Origin: Clostridia bacterium
GTDB lineage: Bacteria > Bacillota > Clostridia > Acetivibrionales > STF1-152
DNA length: 38,770 bases
Direction of reading: 5' to 3'
NCBI GenBank assembly: GCA_028280575.1
Contig: JANQLN010000043.1
Coordinates: forward strand, 1-38,770
In this document: piece after piece, positions 7,024 to 16,495 of the stretch
Position numbering within the stretch: the stretch's first letter is position 1
How the letters are laid out: the number at the start of each line of letters is the position of its first letter
Translations under genes and position numbers: made by a program
The notes under the pieces: generated by a model
Told to the model about the DNA's origin: nothing
What the model saw: only the letters and a program-made list of their open reading frames with translations
The model's database searches: none

Positions 7024-9612
7024 TTATTTGAAAAATAGGCCCTTATCTTCCATATAGTCAATCACTACATTTGATCCGTCGGATATTTCACCGCTGATTA
7101 TCTTTTTGCCAATTTGTGTTTCAACATTTTTCTGCAAAAACCTTTTTACCGGTCTCGCACCATAAGCAGGCACATAGGCCGTTTGGACTATATTCATCCT
7201 GGCATCCTCCGTAGCATCAAGGGTGATATTTCTATCTGCAAGCCTTATCTTTATCTTATCAAGAGCCAAATCAATTATTTTTATTATTTCATCCTTCTTT
7301 AAAGGCTTAAACAAAACAGTCTCATCTATCCTGTTTAAAAATTCAGGCCTGAAGCTTCTTGCAAGCTCCGACATAACCTGCTCCTTTGTCTCCGGCTGCA
7401 ATTCTCCTGTTTCATCTATTCCCTCCAGCAGGAAATGACTGCCAATATTTGACGTCATAATCACAACGGTATTTTTAAAATCCACGGTCCTTCCCTGGCT
7501 GTCGGTAAGCCTTCCGTCGTCAAGCAACTGCAAAAGCACGTTAAATACCTCCGTATGGGCTTTCTCAATTTCGTCAAAAAGAATAACACTGTAGGGCTTT
7601 CTCCTGACACTTTCTGTCAATTGCCCCCCTTCGTCGTAGCCTATATATCCGGGAGGAGCTCCAATCAGCCTGGCAACAGAATGCTTTTCCATATATTCGC
7701 TCATATCTATCCTGATCATATTTTCTTCAGTGTCAAAAAGAGCTTCGGCCAGTGTCTTTGCCAGCTCTGTCTTTCCAACACCGGTTGGACCCAGAAAGAT
7801 AAATGATCCGATAGGTTTATCCGGGTCCTTCAATCCTGACCTGGCCCTTACTACCGCGTCGGCTACGGCAGTTACAGCTTCATTTTGACCTATAACTCTT
7901 TTATGGAGAATATTGTCAAGATTAAGAAGCTTTTCTCTTTCACTTTCAATCAACCTGGTAATCGGAATACCTGTCCATCTCGAAACAATATCAGCAATTT
8001 CGTTATCGGTAACCTCTTCCTTCATAAGCCTGTTTTCATTATTGTGTCTCTCCGATTCTTCAAGCTGTTTTGCCAGTTCGGGAAGCCTTCCATGCTTTAA
8101 CACAGCGAGTTTATTCAAATCATATTGTCTTTCTGCTTCCTCAATTTCCATCCTTACTTTTTCAATTTCCTGTTTTATTTCCTTTTCCTTCCCTATGTTT
8201 TCTTTTTCAACCTCCCACTGTGCTTTCATGGCATCTGATTTGCTTTTCAGTTCTGCAATTTCCCTGTCAATAATTTTCATCCTGTCCTTAGAAGATTTGT
8301 CTTTTTCCTTTGACATAGCCTGCTTTTCAATCTCAAGCTGCATTATCCTCCTGCTTGCTTCGTCAAGTTCCGCAGGCATACTGTCTATTTCCGTCCTTAT
8401 CATTGAAGCAGCTTCATCCATAAGGTCAATGGCCTTATCCGGCAAAAACCTGTCACTTATATATTTGTTGGACAATATGGCACATGCTATTAATGCGTTG
8501 TCCGTAATCCTTACACCGTGATGAATCTCAAATTTTTCCTTGAGTCCTCTAAGAATGGATATTGTGTCTTCAACCGTAGGCTGTTCCACCAAAAGAGGCT
8601 GAAACCTTCTTTCAAGCGCCTTATCCTTTTCTATATGTTTTCTGTATTCGTCAAGTGTAGTTGCTCCAATACAATGCAGCTCCCCCCTTGCAAGCATTGG
8701 TTTGAGAAGGTTTCCGGCATCCATGGCTCCTTCGGCTTTACCTGCTCCGACAATATTGTGGAGCTCATCTATAAACATAATTATATTTCCATCGGATTTT
8801 TCTATCTCCCCAAGGACTGCTTTCAATCTTTCTTCAAACTCACCTCTGTATTTTGCTCCCGCAATCAATGCTCCCATATCCAGTGCAAATATTGTTTTAT
8901 TTTTGAGCCCTTCAGGAATGTCTCCTTTGAGAATTCTCTGGGCCAATCCTTCTATCACAGCGGTTTTGCCTACTCCCGGCTCACCAATTAAAACAGGGTT
9001 ATTTTTAGTCCTCCTTGAAAGTATCCTGACAACTCGCCTTATTTCACTGTCTCTTCCGATAACGGGGTCCAGCTTGCCTGCCCGGGCCATTTCCACCAGA
9101 TCCCTTCCAAACCTTTTCAAGGCCTCATAAGTGCCTTCAGGATTTTTTGAAGTAATTCTCTGGTTGCTTCTAACTTTACTTAAAGCGGAAAAAAATCTTT
9201 CCCTGGTTATATTATATTTTTTTAACAAATCGGCAGCAGGCGTTCCCCTTTCATCAAGAAGTCCGAGGTATATATGCTCTACTCCTACATATTCATCTTT
9301 GAATTTTTTTGCTTCATCTTCAGCACTAAGGAGTATTTCATTAAATCTCCTGGTCGCATACATACTGGAGGCAGCATTTCCTTGAACAGCCGGTATTTTT
9401 TCCAATTCTTTTTCGACATCGGAAACATACATAGCCAAATCCTCTCCCATAAAGCTTATGAGTCTGGGTATTAAACCTTCTTCCTGCTTTACAAGGGCCA
9501 GGTGGATATGCTCGCCATCAATTTGCTGATGTCCCATTCTTACCCCTGTTTCCTGCGCCGACTGAAGCACTTGCTGCGCCTTTTCAGTATATTTTTCAAT
9601 ATTCAAATCCAT
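7024..9612 (-). CDS. clpB: ATP-dependent disaggregase ClpB
   Basis: An 862-aa Hsp100 protein with the full ClpB order: N domain (about 1-150), first AAA+ module with Walker A GEPGVGKTA near 205, a coiled-coil middle domain (about 400-530), second AAA+ module with Walker A GPTGVGKTE near 605 and Walker B ILFDEIEKAH, and a D2 small domain. The long middle domain and lack of a ClpP-binding loop separate it from ClpA and ClpC. ClpB forms hexamers that extract proteins from aggregates with DnaK/DnaJ. It follows the dnaJ-like gene by 36 nt on the same strand, so it is under the CtsR box at 10861-10877. The site GGGAG is only 3 nt from the ATG, a short spacing. Confidence 0.97.
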   Translation of the reverse strand: MDLNIEKYTEKAQQVLQSAQETGVRMGHQQIDGEHIHLALVKQEEGLIPRLISFMGEDLAMYVSDVEKELEKIPAVQGNAASSMYATRRFNEILLSAEDEAKKFKDEYVGVEHIYLGLLDERGTPAADLLKKYNITRERFFSALSKVRSNQRITSKNPEGTYEALKRFGRDLVEMARAGKLDPVIGRDSEIRRVVRILSRRTKNNPVLIGEPGVGKTAVIEGLAQRILKGDIPEGLKNKTIFALDMGALIAGAKYRGEFEERLKAVLGEIEKSDGNIIMFIDELHNIVGAGKAEGAMDAGNLLKPMLARGELHCIGATTLDEYRKHIEKDKALERRFQPLLVEQPTVEDTISILRGLKEKFEIHHGVRITDNALIACAILSNKYISDRFLPDKAIDLMDEAASMIRTEIDSMPAELDEASRRIMQLEIEKQAMSKEKDKSSKDRMKIIDREIAELKSKSDAMKAQWEVEKENIGKEKEIKQEIEKVRMEIEEAERQYDLNKLAVLKHGRLPELAKQLEESERHNNENRLMKEEVTDNEIADIVSRWTGIPITRLIESEREKLLNLDNILHKRVIGQNEAVTAVADAVVRARSGLKDPDKPIGSFIFLGPTGVGKTELAKTLAEALFDTEENMIRIDMSEYMEKHSVARLIGAPPGYIGYDEGGQLTESVRRKPYSVILFDEIEKAHTEVFNVLLQLLDDGRLTDSQGRTVDFKNTVVIMTSNIGSHFLLEGIDETGELQPETKEQVMSELARSFRPEFLNRIDETVLFKPLKKDEIIKIIDLALDKIKIRLADRNITLDATEDARMNIVQTAYVPAYGARPVKRFLQKNVETQIGKKIISGEISDGSNVVIDYMEDKGLFFK

Positions 9613-9648
9613 CAGCTCCCGTTCAAATGAAAATATTGCATCGTATTT

Positions 9649-10611
9649 TTATTGCCTGTTTATTTTATACTTTGATACCTCACCGAGCCTTTTATATAGC
9701 TCCTTTTCCACACCCCACAGCGGTTTTGGATTCATTATCCTGACTTCAATGAACAAGTCTCCCCTACTGCCGGATTTATCAATATAACCTTTGCCCGCAA
9801 CCCTTATTTTATTACCTGTCTGGACTCCCTTTGGTATTTTTACCTTAATCCTCCCGTCCAGTGTTTCATATTCAATTTCGGCTCCAAGAGCAGCCTCCCA
9901 GGGCAGCAAATTTACATTTCCTTCTAAATTCAATGCATTAACCCTAAACCTGCCCGGTTTGAATTTTATCCTTAAAAGCAGGTCGCCGTTAGCAGCACCG
10001 TTGGTACCGGGCCTTCCCTGGGCAGAAAGCTTTACCCTTCCGCCTTCAACAATCCCTTTGGGAATTTTGAATGAAATGGTTTTATCATAGCCTTGTCCTT
10101 TTAAAGAAATCTTTTTTTCTACTTCCTCGAAAGCCTCTCCAAGGGAAATTTCAATCTCTGCTTCTACATCCTCTCCTTTAATTGCAAAGCCGTTTCCAAA
10201 CCCTGTTTTTTTTCTATGGACTCTTGCAGAGGTCCTTCCTGAAAATATATCATCAATATCCATGCCTCCGCCACCAAAAAACATGTTGAAAAAGTCACTG
10301 AAATCATTATCTGATGCCGTCCTGTATTCATATTTGACATTATTGCCAAATCCGTATGCGGAAGGATCAAAATTCTCTCCCCCATGGAAATTAAAACCCT
10401 TGCCAAACTGGTCATATTTTTCACGTTTTTCCTTATTGCCCAGCACCTCGTATGCTTCGCTGATTTCCTTAAACCTTTCCCCAAAATTTTCATTGCCCTT
10501 ATTGGTATCCGGATGGTATTTTTTGGCAAGTTTTCTGTATGCTTTTTTTATTTCATCCTGTGAGGCATTTTTTCCAACTCCCAGTATTTCATAATAATCC
10601 TTATACTTCAA
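9649..10611 (-). CDS. DnaJ/CbpA-type co-chaperone lacking zinc finger
   Basis: A 320-aa J-domain protein. The J domain (1-70) reads [11 protein letters not shown] and contains HPD near residue 34 in [10 protein letters not shown], required to stimulate DnaK ATPase. A Gly/Phe-rich region follows (about 75-125), then two beta-barrel substrate-binding domains. The CxxCxGxG zinc-finger repeats of true DnaJ are absent, which places it with CbpA-type class B proteins. A TTG at 10611 is chosen because the family starts near KYKDYY and AAAGGAG lies 10 nt upstream. A GTG at 10620 is only 1 nt from that site. It forms a unit with clpB downstream. The promoter region has a CtsR box, so it is probably heat-induced with ClpB. 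Confidence 0.9.
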   Translation of the reverse strand: MKYKDYYEILGVGKNASQDEIKKAYRKLAKKYHPDTNKGNENFGERFKEISEAYEVLGNKEKREKYDQFGKGFNFHGGENFDPSAYGFGNNVKYEYRTASDNDFSDFFNMFFGGGGMDIDDIFSGRTSARVHRKKTGFGNGFAIKGEDVEAEIEISLGEAFEEVEKKISLKGQGYDKTISFKIPKGIVEGGRVKLSAQGRPGTNGAANGDLLLRIKFKPGRFRVNALNLEGNVNLLPWEAALGAEIEYETLDGRIKVKIPKGVQTGNKIRVAGKGYIDKSGSRGDLFIEVRIMNPKPLWGVEKELYKRLGEVSKYKINRQ

Positions 10612-10662
10612 CGAAGCCACACTCCTTTCTCTTTAAGCATTTTGCTTATGTTTTTGATAAGC

Positions 10663-10718
10663 GGAGCATATTAAATATAGTATTACGAATGATGAATATA
10701 CAAAATTTAGTATGCTCC
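10663..10718. other. imperfect hairpin in dnaJ-clpB leader
   Basis: GGAGCATA (10663-10670) pairs with TATGCTCC (10711-10718), and most of the inner sequence is also complementary, giving a stem of about 22 bp. It lies in the roughly 260-nt untranslated leader between the CtsR-controlled promoter and the dnaJ-like start. It could be a thermosensor or a processing site; no class is recognised. Confidence 0.45.
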
Positions 10719-10860
10719 TTACTTGAAGCCGATACAAAGCAAATTGCTTTTTTTCCATACTTCATTATACGTGCCCGTTTGCAGCTAAATATAGATTCAT
10801 ATCTATATTTTTTCAAAAAAACCATACAATATCCAAATACCAAATATGGCATTGTATGAC

Positions 10861-10877
10861 TTTGACTTTCTTTGACC
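10861..10877 (-). promoter_or_regulatory. CtsR operator of dnaJ-clpB unit
   Basis: On the minus strand GGTCAAAGAAAGTCAAA fits the CtsR consensus RGTCAAANANRGTCAAA at every position. It sits just downstream of the -10 element, where bound CtsR would block transcription. It controls the dnaJ-like/clpB unit. ctsR itself is not in the window. Confidence 0.85.
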
Positions 10878-10885
10878 TTATATAT

Positions 10886-10913
10886 ATTATACCGCAACTT
10901 TGAAAAAAATCAA
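10886..10913 (-). promoter_or_regulatory. promoter of dnaJ-clpB unit
   Basis: Minus strand TTGATT (10908-10913), 16-nt spacer, TATAAT (10886-10891). The start point would be near 10879, overlapping the CtsR box. Confidence 0.65.
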
Positions 10914-10936
10914 TAGCTGCAGGTAATCTTTTCTTT

Positions 10937-12322
10937 TCATTCTACCTTGGGAATAGTCAATTTCTGTCCAACCCAAATCTTATTTGCATCTTCTATATTA
11001 TTTACTTCCATAATATATTCATATTTTGACGGATCATTATAAAACTTTCTGGCAATATCCATTAAACTATCACCGGACCTGACAACATATATTTCCGATT
11101 CCCCCTGGCCGGTATTATCGGGTTGGCTGTTATCCGGACCGTTTCCGCTGTTCTGGTCTGTCTGGCTGTCATCATCCTGGGATCCATCGTTGTCGCCGCC
11201 GCCGGAATCTTGATCCGGATTTGTTCCCCCTGTATTATTATCATCCAGTAAATCATCCAGGCTTGTTCCATTATTTATGGGATTAGCTGCTTCTTTATCG
11301 TTTGGTGGAAACAGCAGCCAATTCATTAGACTGAAAAATCCAAATACCACACCAAAAATTATAACTGAAAAAACACCCAGTCGTAACATTTTAATCCTTC
11401 TTGCTTTTGATTTTTTTTGCATTCTCAATGAATTACCGGCAGCCGTTGGGGTCCTGCTGTTGGATCTTGGCTGGGTTCTTAGAGTATTGGATTCCCTGGA
11501 TGAAATCGGCTGAAAGCTCCTTGCCGGCTTTTGCGCGGCTGAAAGCTCCAAAATTTTTATTACTTGAATGGTTATGTCTTCCCTTCTTTGCCTTTTAAGA
11601 ATTTCATCCAATAAGGTATTGGCAATATATCCCGTATCGGAATCCGTGGACATTATGTAAAGTATTGCTTCGTCATCAAGATAATCAAGAAGCGGACTGT
11701 TGCATAAAAGGAATATATCACCTTCCTTCAATTGCATCAGTTCATTCTTTTTCACCTGGGATTTATCCTCGGCAGAAGTACTTCCCGACCTGTCGGAAAG
11801 TACTTCTGCCTGTTCATCTGTTATGATTCCCATCCTCAAAAGCCTTTGTGTTTTTTTATAATCTCCGGTAAGAGGTTTAATATTGCCGTTTCTAAAAAAA
11901 TATACCCTGGTGTCTCCCATGGTAACAATACCGGCATTAATGCCCGAAATAACCATGCCGGCAAAAATTGAGCTTGCCTCAGTATTCAAACCTTCAATAA
12001 GTCCACCGGTTTCAAGTACTAATTCATAGAGCTTTTCATAATTTGAATCAATATCTTCAGTGGTAGTAAGATATTTACTGTAATACTTTTTCAATTCATT
12101 ATCAAGAGAAACCGTATTTTTGCTGTCACCATCCTCAGCTTCCATACATGCACTTACTGCAAATAGCTGATTTTCATTGTTTTCTTCAAGAGAAACCTGA
12201 ATGTCTCTTGTACGGTTTTCATATTTGAATTTACCGTTTGCAAAAAAATGATTGGTACTTTCTTCATGTATTATTCCCACATGAGATGCAACAGAAGCAC
12301 TTATCCTAAGTTCTCTACCCAT
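10937..12322 (-). CDS. degenerate PP2C domain - TM - LysM protein
   Basis: A 461-aa protein in three parts. Residues 1-265 follow a PP2C phosphatase layout: HFFANGKF, FAVSACMEAEDG, VTMGDTRVYFFRNGNIKPLT, REDITIQVIKI. The first metal-binding motif, normally DGMGG-like, is SACMEAEDG, so a metal Asp is missing, although GD and the late Asp remain; it is likely a pseudophosphatase. A membrane segment follows (about 312-338), then a 69-residue Asp/Asn/Gly-rich linker and a LysM domain (about 411-457, YVVRSGDSLMDIARKFY). The expected topology puts PP2C inside and LysM on peptidoglycan. AAGGGGAG lies 6 nt before the ATG. It could sense the wall and control a Ser/Thr kinase, as an inference. No kinase gene is nearby. 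Confidence 0.82.
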   Translation of the reverse strand: MGRELRISASVASHVGIIHEESTNHFFANGKFKYENRTRDIQVSLEENNENQLFAVSACMEAEDGDSKNTVSLDNELKKYYSKYLTTTEDIDSNYEKLYELVLETGGLIEGLNTEASSIFAGMVISGINAGIVTMGDTRVYFFRNGNIKPLTGDYKKTQRLLRMGIITDEQAEVLSDRSGSTSAEDKSQVKKNELMQLKEGDIFLLCNSPLLDYLDDEAILYIMSTDSDTGYIANTLLDEILKRQRREDITIQVIKILELSAAQKPARSFQPISSRESNTLRTQPRSNSRTPTAAGNSLRMQKKSKARRIKMLRLGVFSVIIFGVVFGFFSLMNWLLFPPNDKEAANPINNGTSLDDLLDDNNTGGTNPDQDSGGGDNDGSQDDDSQTDQNSGNGPDNSQPDNTGQGESEIYVVRSGDSLMDIARKFYNDPSKYEYIMEVNNIEDANKIWVGQKLTIPKVE

Positions 12323-12412
12323 AATTGACTCCCCTTCAAGGGCCTACCCCGGAATGGCAAGGTCCCATTTATATAATGTTACGTAAACCATTAGCATATT
12401 ATTATCTAGTTT

Positions 12413-12441
12413 ATAATATCATAACATCACAATCTGTTCAA
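12413..12441 (-). promoter_or_regulatory. promoter of PP2C-LysM gene
   Basis: Minus strand TTGAAC (12436-12441), 17-nt spacer, TATTAT (12413-12418). The leader would be about 84 nt to the ATG at 12322. Confidence 0.6.
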
Positions 12442-12545
12442 CAATTCCAATATATCGGAAATAAAAAAAATGTAAAATAAAAATAAATCTTTATTTTATA
12501 ATATATTACAGGTAGGAATCTAATATTAAAACCTCAAGGTACAAA

Positions 12546-14264
12546 CTATTCACTTAGTGATGCATACCACACATTGGCTTCTTTTTCAAGTATCTCACCC
12601 CCGGCATTTTTCCACTTTCGGACAAATTCATCAAAATAATCCACAGGCTTTTCTCCGGTAATGATACTGATATACGCTTCATCTACCAATTTTTCAAGCT
12701 CGGCCTTGTATTTTGCTTCTGACGGGAGACCAACAAGCAGCTCATTGGATATATGGTATTTGTTTGTGTGGGTAACATTATAAGTGTAGTCTTCATTGAG
12801 TGTAGGCATATCTCTCCATTTAGGCCTTAGGCCAAGACTCATGGCAGTATGTGCAAAATTTGCATTTTTCACTGCCCCTTTGGCCCATTCGCCAATTCCG
12901 GAAACAACTTTATACTTTTTACCTGCCAGTTCGGGTACAATAGCCACCTGTTCCTTGAATTCCCAATGTAGTCCGTCCACGCCGTTTACCGCTGTATTGT
13001 AATTTTCATAGGATGAATGGATATGTTCGTATATCTGAAGCAGTTTACCCATTTTGTCAGGATTTTTTTCCATATCAATACCGAATACATTGAATGAAGA
13101 GCCGATTATTGGATTTGCCCACACACCCCTCTTGCCGTCAGGACCAATCGGGGGATTTGCATAAGCAATGCTATCTGCAAATCCAGGATCCAGCTTCCTT
13201 ATTTCCGCCCTGTTAGGACCTTCTTTTTTCCCTTCGGTCAGGGATGGCCACCAGTGATAAGGCATACCTCTTCCGGTATAACCAATTTTTCCGTTTACAA
13301 ATGCATGGGATATCGCCCAATAGCCGCCCTGGTTTTCACCGGTAATGAACTCAGGGTCAATTACACCATCATTATACCATTTGTTAAGAAGCGTCAGTGC
13401 TTGTTTCATTTCAGGCTGTATAGCGGAAAATACCAGCTTACCGTCCCTGGACTGCCACATTGAAATTGTCCACGGCATTCCGAACTCTTTTGGTATGAAT
13501 CCAAAAGCGCCAAATATGGCTGTAAATCCATTGCTTGATAAACCGTATGTATCATCCTCTCCATTTTTATCCGGGTCGTTCCCGGTAAATTTGTAAAAGG
13601 CCTCTTCATATTCTTCAAGAGTTTCCGGTACTTTATCAATTCCTACGTTTTTAAGCCAATCCTCCCTGAATATATTGGGCGTTGCCCATAGGTCAGTGCC
13701 TTGATTGGGTATTCCATACATTTTTCCGTTATTCCTGCCATATTTGTCCCAGCCCGGTGTATTTTCATCAAGGATTTTTTTAACACTGGGTGCATATTTT
13801 TCAAGGACCGGCATGGGAATTTCGGCCAGAATACCCTGTTCAGAATACTTTTTCAGGTTCACAGCATTTACACTCATTTTATCCGGTATTACTCCACTTG
13901 CTATTTTCAGGTTAATCAGTTCTTCAGCTTTTTTATTGTCCATATCCAGAACTTCAAATTTTACATTGAACTTATCTTCCCAGTACTTTTTCATTGCAGG
14001 GTCGTCTGCTAAAGGAGCTGTCTGGTAATAAGTCCAGATGTATTTGTACTTTTTCCCTTCAACCGGCTCATATTGAGCATAGGGGTCTTCCTTCACTTCC
14101 ACCTTTTTGTTTTCTTCACCGATTTGAGAGGTGCTGCTCTCAACCTTTTTCTCATCTTCACCTGCATCGTTTTCCTCCGGCCTGCCTTTACATCCTGTAA
14201 CAGCCGCAGCCGTCATACACAGGGTCAGAATAACCGCAAATAACCTGAATACATTTTTTGGCAT
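12546..14264 (-). CDS. ABC importer sugar-binding lipoprotein, LplA/YtcQ type
   Basis: A 572-aa lipoprotein. The signal peptide (FRLFAVILTLCMTAAAVTGC) ends in a lipobox with Cys at about residue 25, followed by a charged Glu/Asp/Lys linker. The rest is a family-1 solute-binding fold of the long LplA/YtcQ class, with the motif NLKKYSEQGILAEIPMPVLEKYAP near 130 and EDWLKNVGIDKVPETLEEYEEA near 200. These proteins bind oligosaccharides outside the cell. GAGGAGG lies 7 nt before the ATG. It is the third gene of a minus-strand importer operon with two permeases and no ATPase; the ATPase is probably a shared MsmK-type protein encoded elsewhere. No glycosidase gene accompanies it, so the sugar is unknown. 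Confidence 0.93.
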   Translation of the reverse strand: MPKNVFRLFAVILTLCMTAAAVTGCKGRPEENDAGEDEKKVESSTSQIGEENKKVEVKEDPYAQYEPVEGKKYKYIWTYYQTAPLADDPAMKKYWEDKFNVKFEVLDMDNKKAEELINLKIASGVIPDKMSVNAVNLKKYSEQGILAEIPMPVLEKYAPSVKKILDENTPGWDKYGRNNGKMYGIPNQGTDLWATPNIFREDWLKNVGIDKVPETLEEYEEAFYKFTGNDPDKNGEDDTYGLSSNGFTAIFGAFGFIPKEFGMPWTISMWQSRDGKLVFSAIQPEMKQALTLLNKWYNDGVIDPEFITGENQGGYWAISHAFVNGKIGYTGRGMPYHWWPSLTEGKKEGPNRAEIRKLDPGFADSIAYANPPIGPDGKRGVWANPIIGSSFNVFGIDMEKNPDKMGKLLQIYEHIHSSYENYNTAVNGVDGLHWEFKEQVAIVPELAGKKYKVVSGIGEWAKGAVKNANFAHTAMSLGLRPKWRDMPTLNEDYTYNVTHTNKYHISNELLVGLPSEAKYKAELEKLVDEAYISIITGEKPVDYFDEFVRKWKNAGGEILEKEANVWYASLSE

Positions 14265-14329
14265 ACAAACGCCTCCTCATAATATGATATTACTATATCA
14301 AAGATGGACACCATCTTAAATATCAATTT

Positions 14330-15211
14330 TTACCCTTTGAGCGATCCAATCATGATTCCTTTAACAAAATATTTCTGTATAAATGGATAAAATATTAAAA
14401 CAGGTACAGTCGTTACCATGATTGTTGCAGCTTTCAGCGTCTCAGGATTGACAATCTGTGTCTCGTCATGGGCCAGGCTTTCAGGGTCCATTGTATTAGC
14501 CAGTCCCTCAAGAACAATCCTCCTCATTACAATCATCAAAACATGCATTTTGCTGTCTGTCGTATATATCATGCTGTCAAACCATGCATTCCAATGCCAT
14601 ACGACTTTCCAGAGTGCAAGAGTTGCAAGAATTGGTTTGGACACAGGTACAATGATCCTGAAAAAAATCAGGATATCATTCGCCCCGTCTATGCGTGCCG
14701 ACTCTTCCAGGCTGTCAGGAATTGTCATAAAAAAGTTTCTTGCAATAACCATGTGAAATGTGGGTATAAGATTGGGCAGTACAAGTGCCCAATAACTGTC
14801 AATCAGTTTTAGGTCCCTTACCAGGAGATACGTGGGAATCAATCCTCCATTTACAAACATTGTTATGATAATGAATGACGTCCAGAAAGTGCGGTGGGGA
14901 AAATACTTTTTGGACAGGCTGTAGCCGCAAAAGGTTGTAAAAAAAAGGGATAGGGCTGTTCCACCCAACGTTCTGACAGCCGTATTCCTAAAACCATAAG
15001 CTATATATTTATTTGACAATACCATTTCAAAATTATCAAAAGAAATTTTTGGAGGTACAATATATAGTTTTGTAAAACTGACATCCTGTGAGCTTAACGA
15101 TAAGGACAGTAAATAAATGAAAGGATATAGTGTGCTTATTGCAAGCAGGATCATAAATAACGCATTCAAAATATCAAATATCTTACCTGGTCCGGTTGTT
15201 TTATTATTCAT
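14330..15211 (-). CDS. CUT1 sugar permease, YtcP/LplC type
   Basis: A 293-aa permease with six membrane segments and the ABC permease EAA loop, seen as ESARIDGANDILIFFRIIVPVSKPI near residue 195, which docks the ATPase. The ending VKGIMIGSLKG is typical of the YtcP/LplC group. It forms the translocation pore with the LplB-like permease. GGAGG lies 7 nt before the ATG at 15211, and the stop of the upstream permease is 18 nt away, so the two are co-transcribed. Confidence 0.95.
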   Translation of the reverse strand: MNNKTTGPGKIFDILNALFMILLAISTLYPFIYLLSLSLSSQDVSFTKLYIVPPKISFDNFEMVLSNKYIAYGFRNTAVRTLGGTALSLFFTTFCGYSLSKKYFPHRTFWTSFIIITMFVNGGLIPTYLLVRDLKLIDSYWALVLPNLIPTFHMVIARNFFMTIPDSLEESARIDGANDILIFFRIIVPVSKPILATLALWKVVWHWNAWFDSMIYTTDSKMHVLMIVMRRIVLEGLANTMDPESLAHDETQIVNPETLKAATIMVTTVPVLIFYPFIQKYFVKGIMIGSLKG

Positions 15212-15229
15212 ATCAGTTCCTCCAAATCT

Positions 15230-16189
15230 TTACCAAATTCCATATTCATTGACTTTTTTTGCAATAGAATTAGTAATTACAATCATGGTTAAGGATATTA
15301 TATTCTTAAAAAGCCCCACAGCTGTTGCAAAGCTGTACTCACCCTGGCCAAGGCCCATCCTGTAGGTATATGTGCTGATAACATCAGCAACCTTTAAAAC
15401 CGACCTGTTTGCCATGTTGAATACCTGATCAAAATCATCATTTATGAGTTTTCCCATGGCAAATATGAACATGATTGTAATAACAGGACTTAAAGATGGC
15501 AAAGTAACATGAAGTATCCTTTTGAAGCGGTTTGCCCCATCCACAATAGCAGCTTCATATATCTCAGGATTAATATTGGCAATATTAGCCAGGTAAATTA
15601 TAGATCCCCAACCCAGCTCCTTCCATACATGGGTACCAACCAGAACACTGCGGAACCACCTTGCATCTCCCATAAAATATATTGGTCTGAGCCCAAAATT
15701 TTTCAGTATTATGTTAATCGGACCTATCGAAGGTGAAAGAAATTGAATAAAGAGTCCCGACAGCACAACCCATGAAACAAAGTGAGGCAAATAACTTACT
15801 GATTGGATTGTTTTCTTAAAATATGCATTTTTTATTTCATTCAAAAGTATCGCAAAAATAATCGGTGCGGGAAATCCCCATACCGTCTTGTATATGCTTA
15901 TTAATATTGTGTTTCTGAACACTTCCCAAAAACTGCCCAGTGTAACCAGGAATTCGAAATTTTCAAGTCCTACCCAGGGACTTCCCATTATTCCCCTTAA
16001 AACTTCAAATTTTTTAAAAGCAAGTGTTACTCCATATATGGGAATATAATGAAATATTACATAGTATACAATTGCCGGAATAAACATGAGAACCAGATAT
16101 TTATATTTCCAGTACCCGTAAAACCTGCTTTTTTTTAAATTAAGAAAATTTATACTTTGACCATGTTTTGTAACAAGCCTGTTTTCCAT
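15230..16189 (-). CDS. CUT1 sugar permease, LplB type
   Basis: A 319-aa permease with six membrane segments; the first follows KYKYLVLMFIPAIVYYVIF. The EAA loop reads EIYEAAIVDGANRFKRILHVTLPSL near residue 210. The residues near 65-75 (YGVTLAFKKF) match the LplB subgroup. Start 16189 is preferred over the upstream ATG at 16282, since AAAGGAA lies 6 nt upstream. It is the first gene of the importer operon and is read from the promoter at 16254-16282, divergent from the membrane AraC regulator that likely controls it. Confidence 0.93.
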   Translation of the reverse strand: MENRLVTKHGQSINFLNLKKSRFYGYWKYKYLVLMFIPAIVYYVIFHYIPIYGVTLAFKKFEVLRGIMGSPWVGLENFEFLVTLGSFWEVFRNTILISIYKTVWGFPAPIIFAILLNEIKNAYFKKTIQSVSYLPHFVSWVVLSGLFIQFLSPSIGPINIILKNFGLRPIYFMGDARWFRSVLVGTHVWKELGWGSIIYLANIANINPEIYEAAIVDGANRFKRILHVTLPSLSPVITIMFIFAMGKLINDDFDQVFNMANRSVLKVADVISTYTYRMGLGQGEYSFATAVGLFKNIISLTMIVITNSIAKKVNEYGIW

Positions 16190-16253
16190 GCTGCATTCCT
16201 TTCTTTGATTTAAGTTGGTTGATTTTATAACCGGTAAATCATTTTGTAAATAC

Positions 16254-16282
16254 ATAATAATCCCATGTATTTCGTTATTCAA
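16254..16282 (-). promoter_or_regulatory. promoter of importer operon
   Basis: Minus strand TTGAAT (16277-16282), 17-nt spacer, TATTAT (16254-16259). It lies about 60 nt upstream of the chosen LplB start. Confidence 0.65.
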
Positions 16283-16426
16283 TACAAAGCTTTTTATTTT
16301 CTACAAATCTTTTTGCTGCCTTGGGTTTTATCAACTACAACTTTTTTTGTTTATTACAATTTCTTTTGGAAGTACATACCGGTCAGATATTATGATAAGG
16401 TCTTTATAGAAATGTTAATCCCCTTG

Positions 16427-16435
16427 TGCTATAAT
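16427..16435 (+). promoter_or_regulatory. extended -10 promoter of membrane AraC gene
   Basis: TGCTATAAT, an extended -10 element with no good -35. It lies about 60 nt before ATG 16496. Together with the opposite promoter at 16254-16282 it defines a divergent control region where the regulator is expected to bind. Confidence 0.5.
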
Positions 16436-16495
16436 ATTATCAGGTGATTTGCCCAAGTTCCTGAGAATGCATAACAAAACAGGGAGATGTAAAAA

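Noticed and set aside
7913..8521. Long open frames on the plus strand inside clpB
   Set aside because: They have Ser/Leu-rich translations without family features or ribosome binding sites and lie opposite a strong conserved gene.
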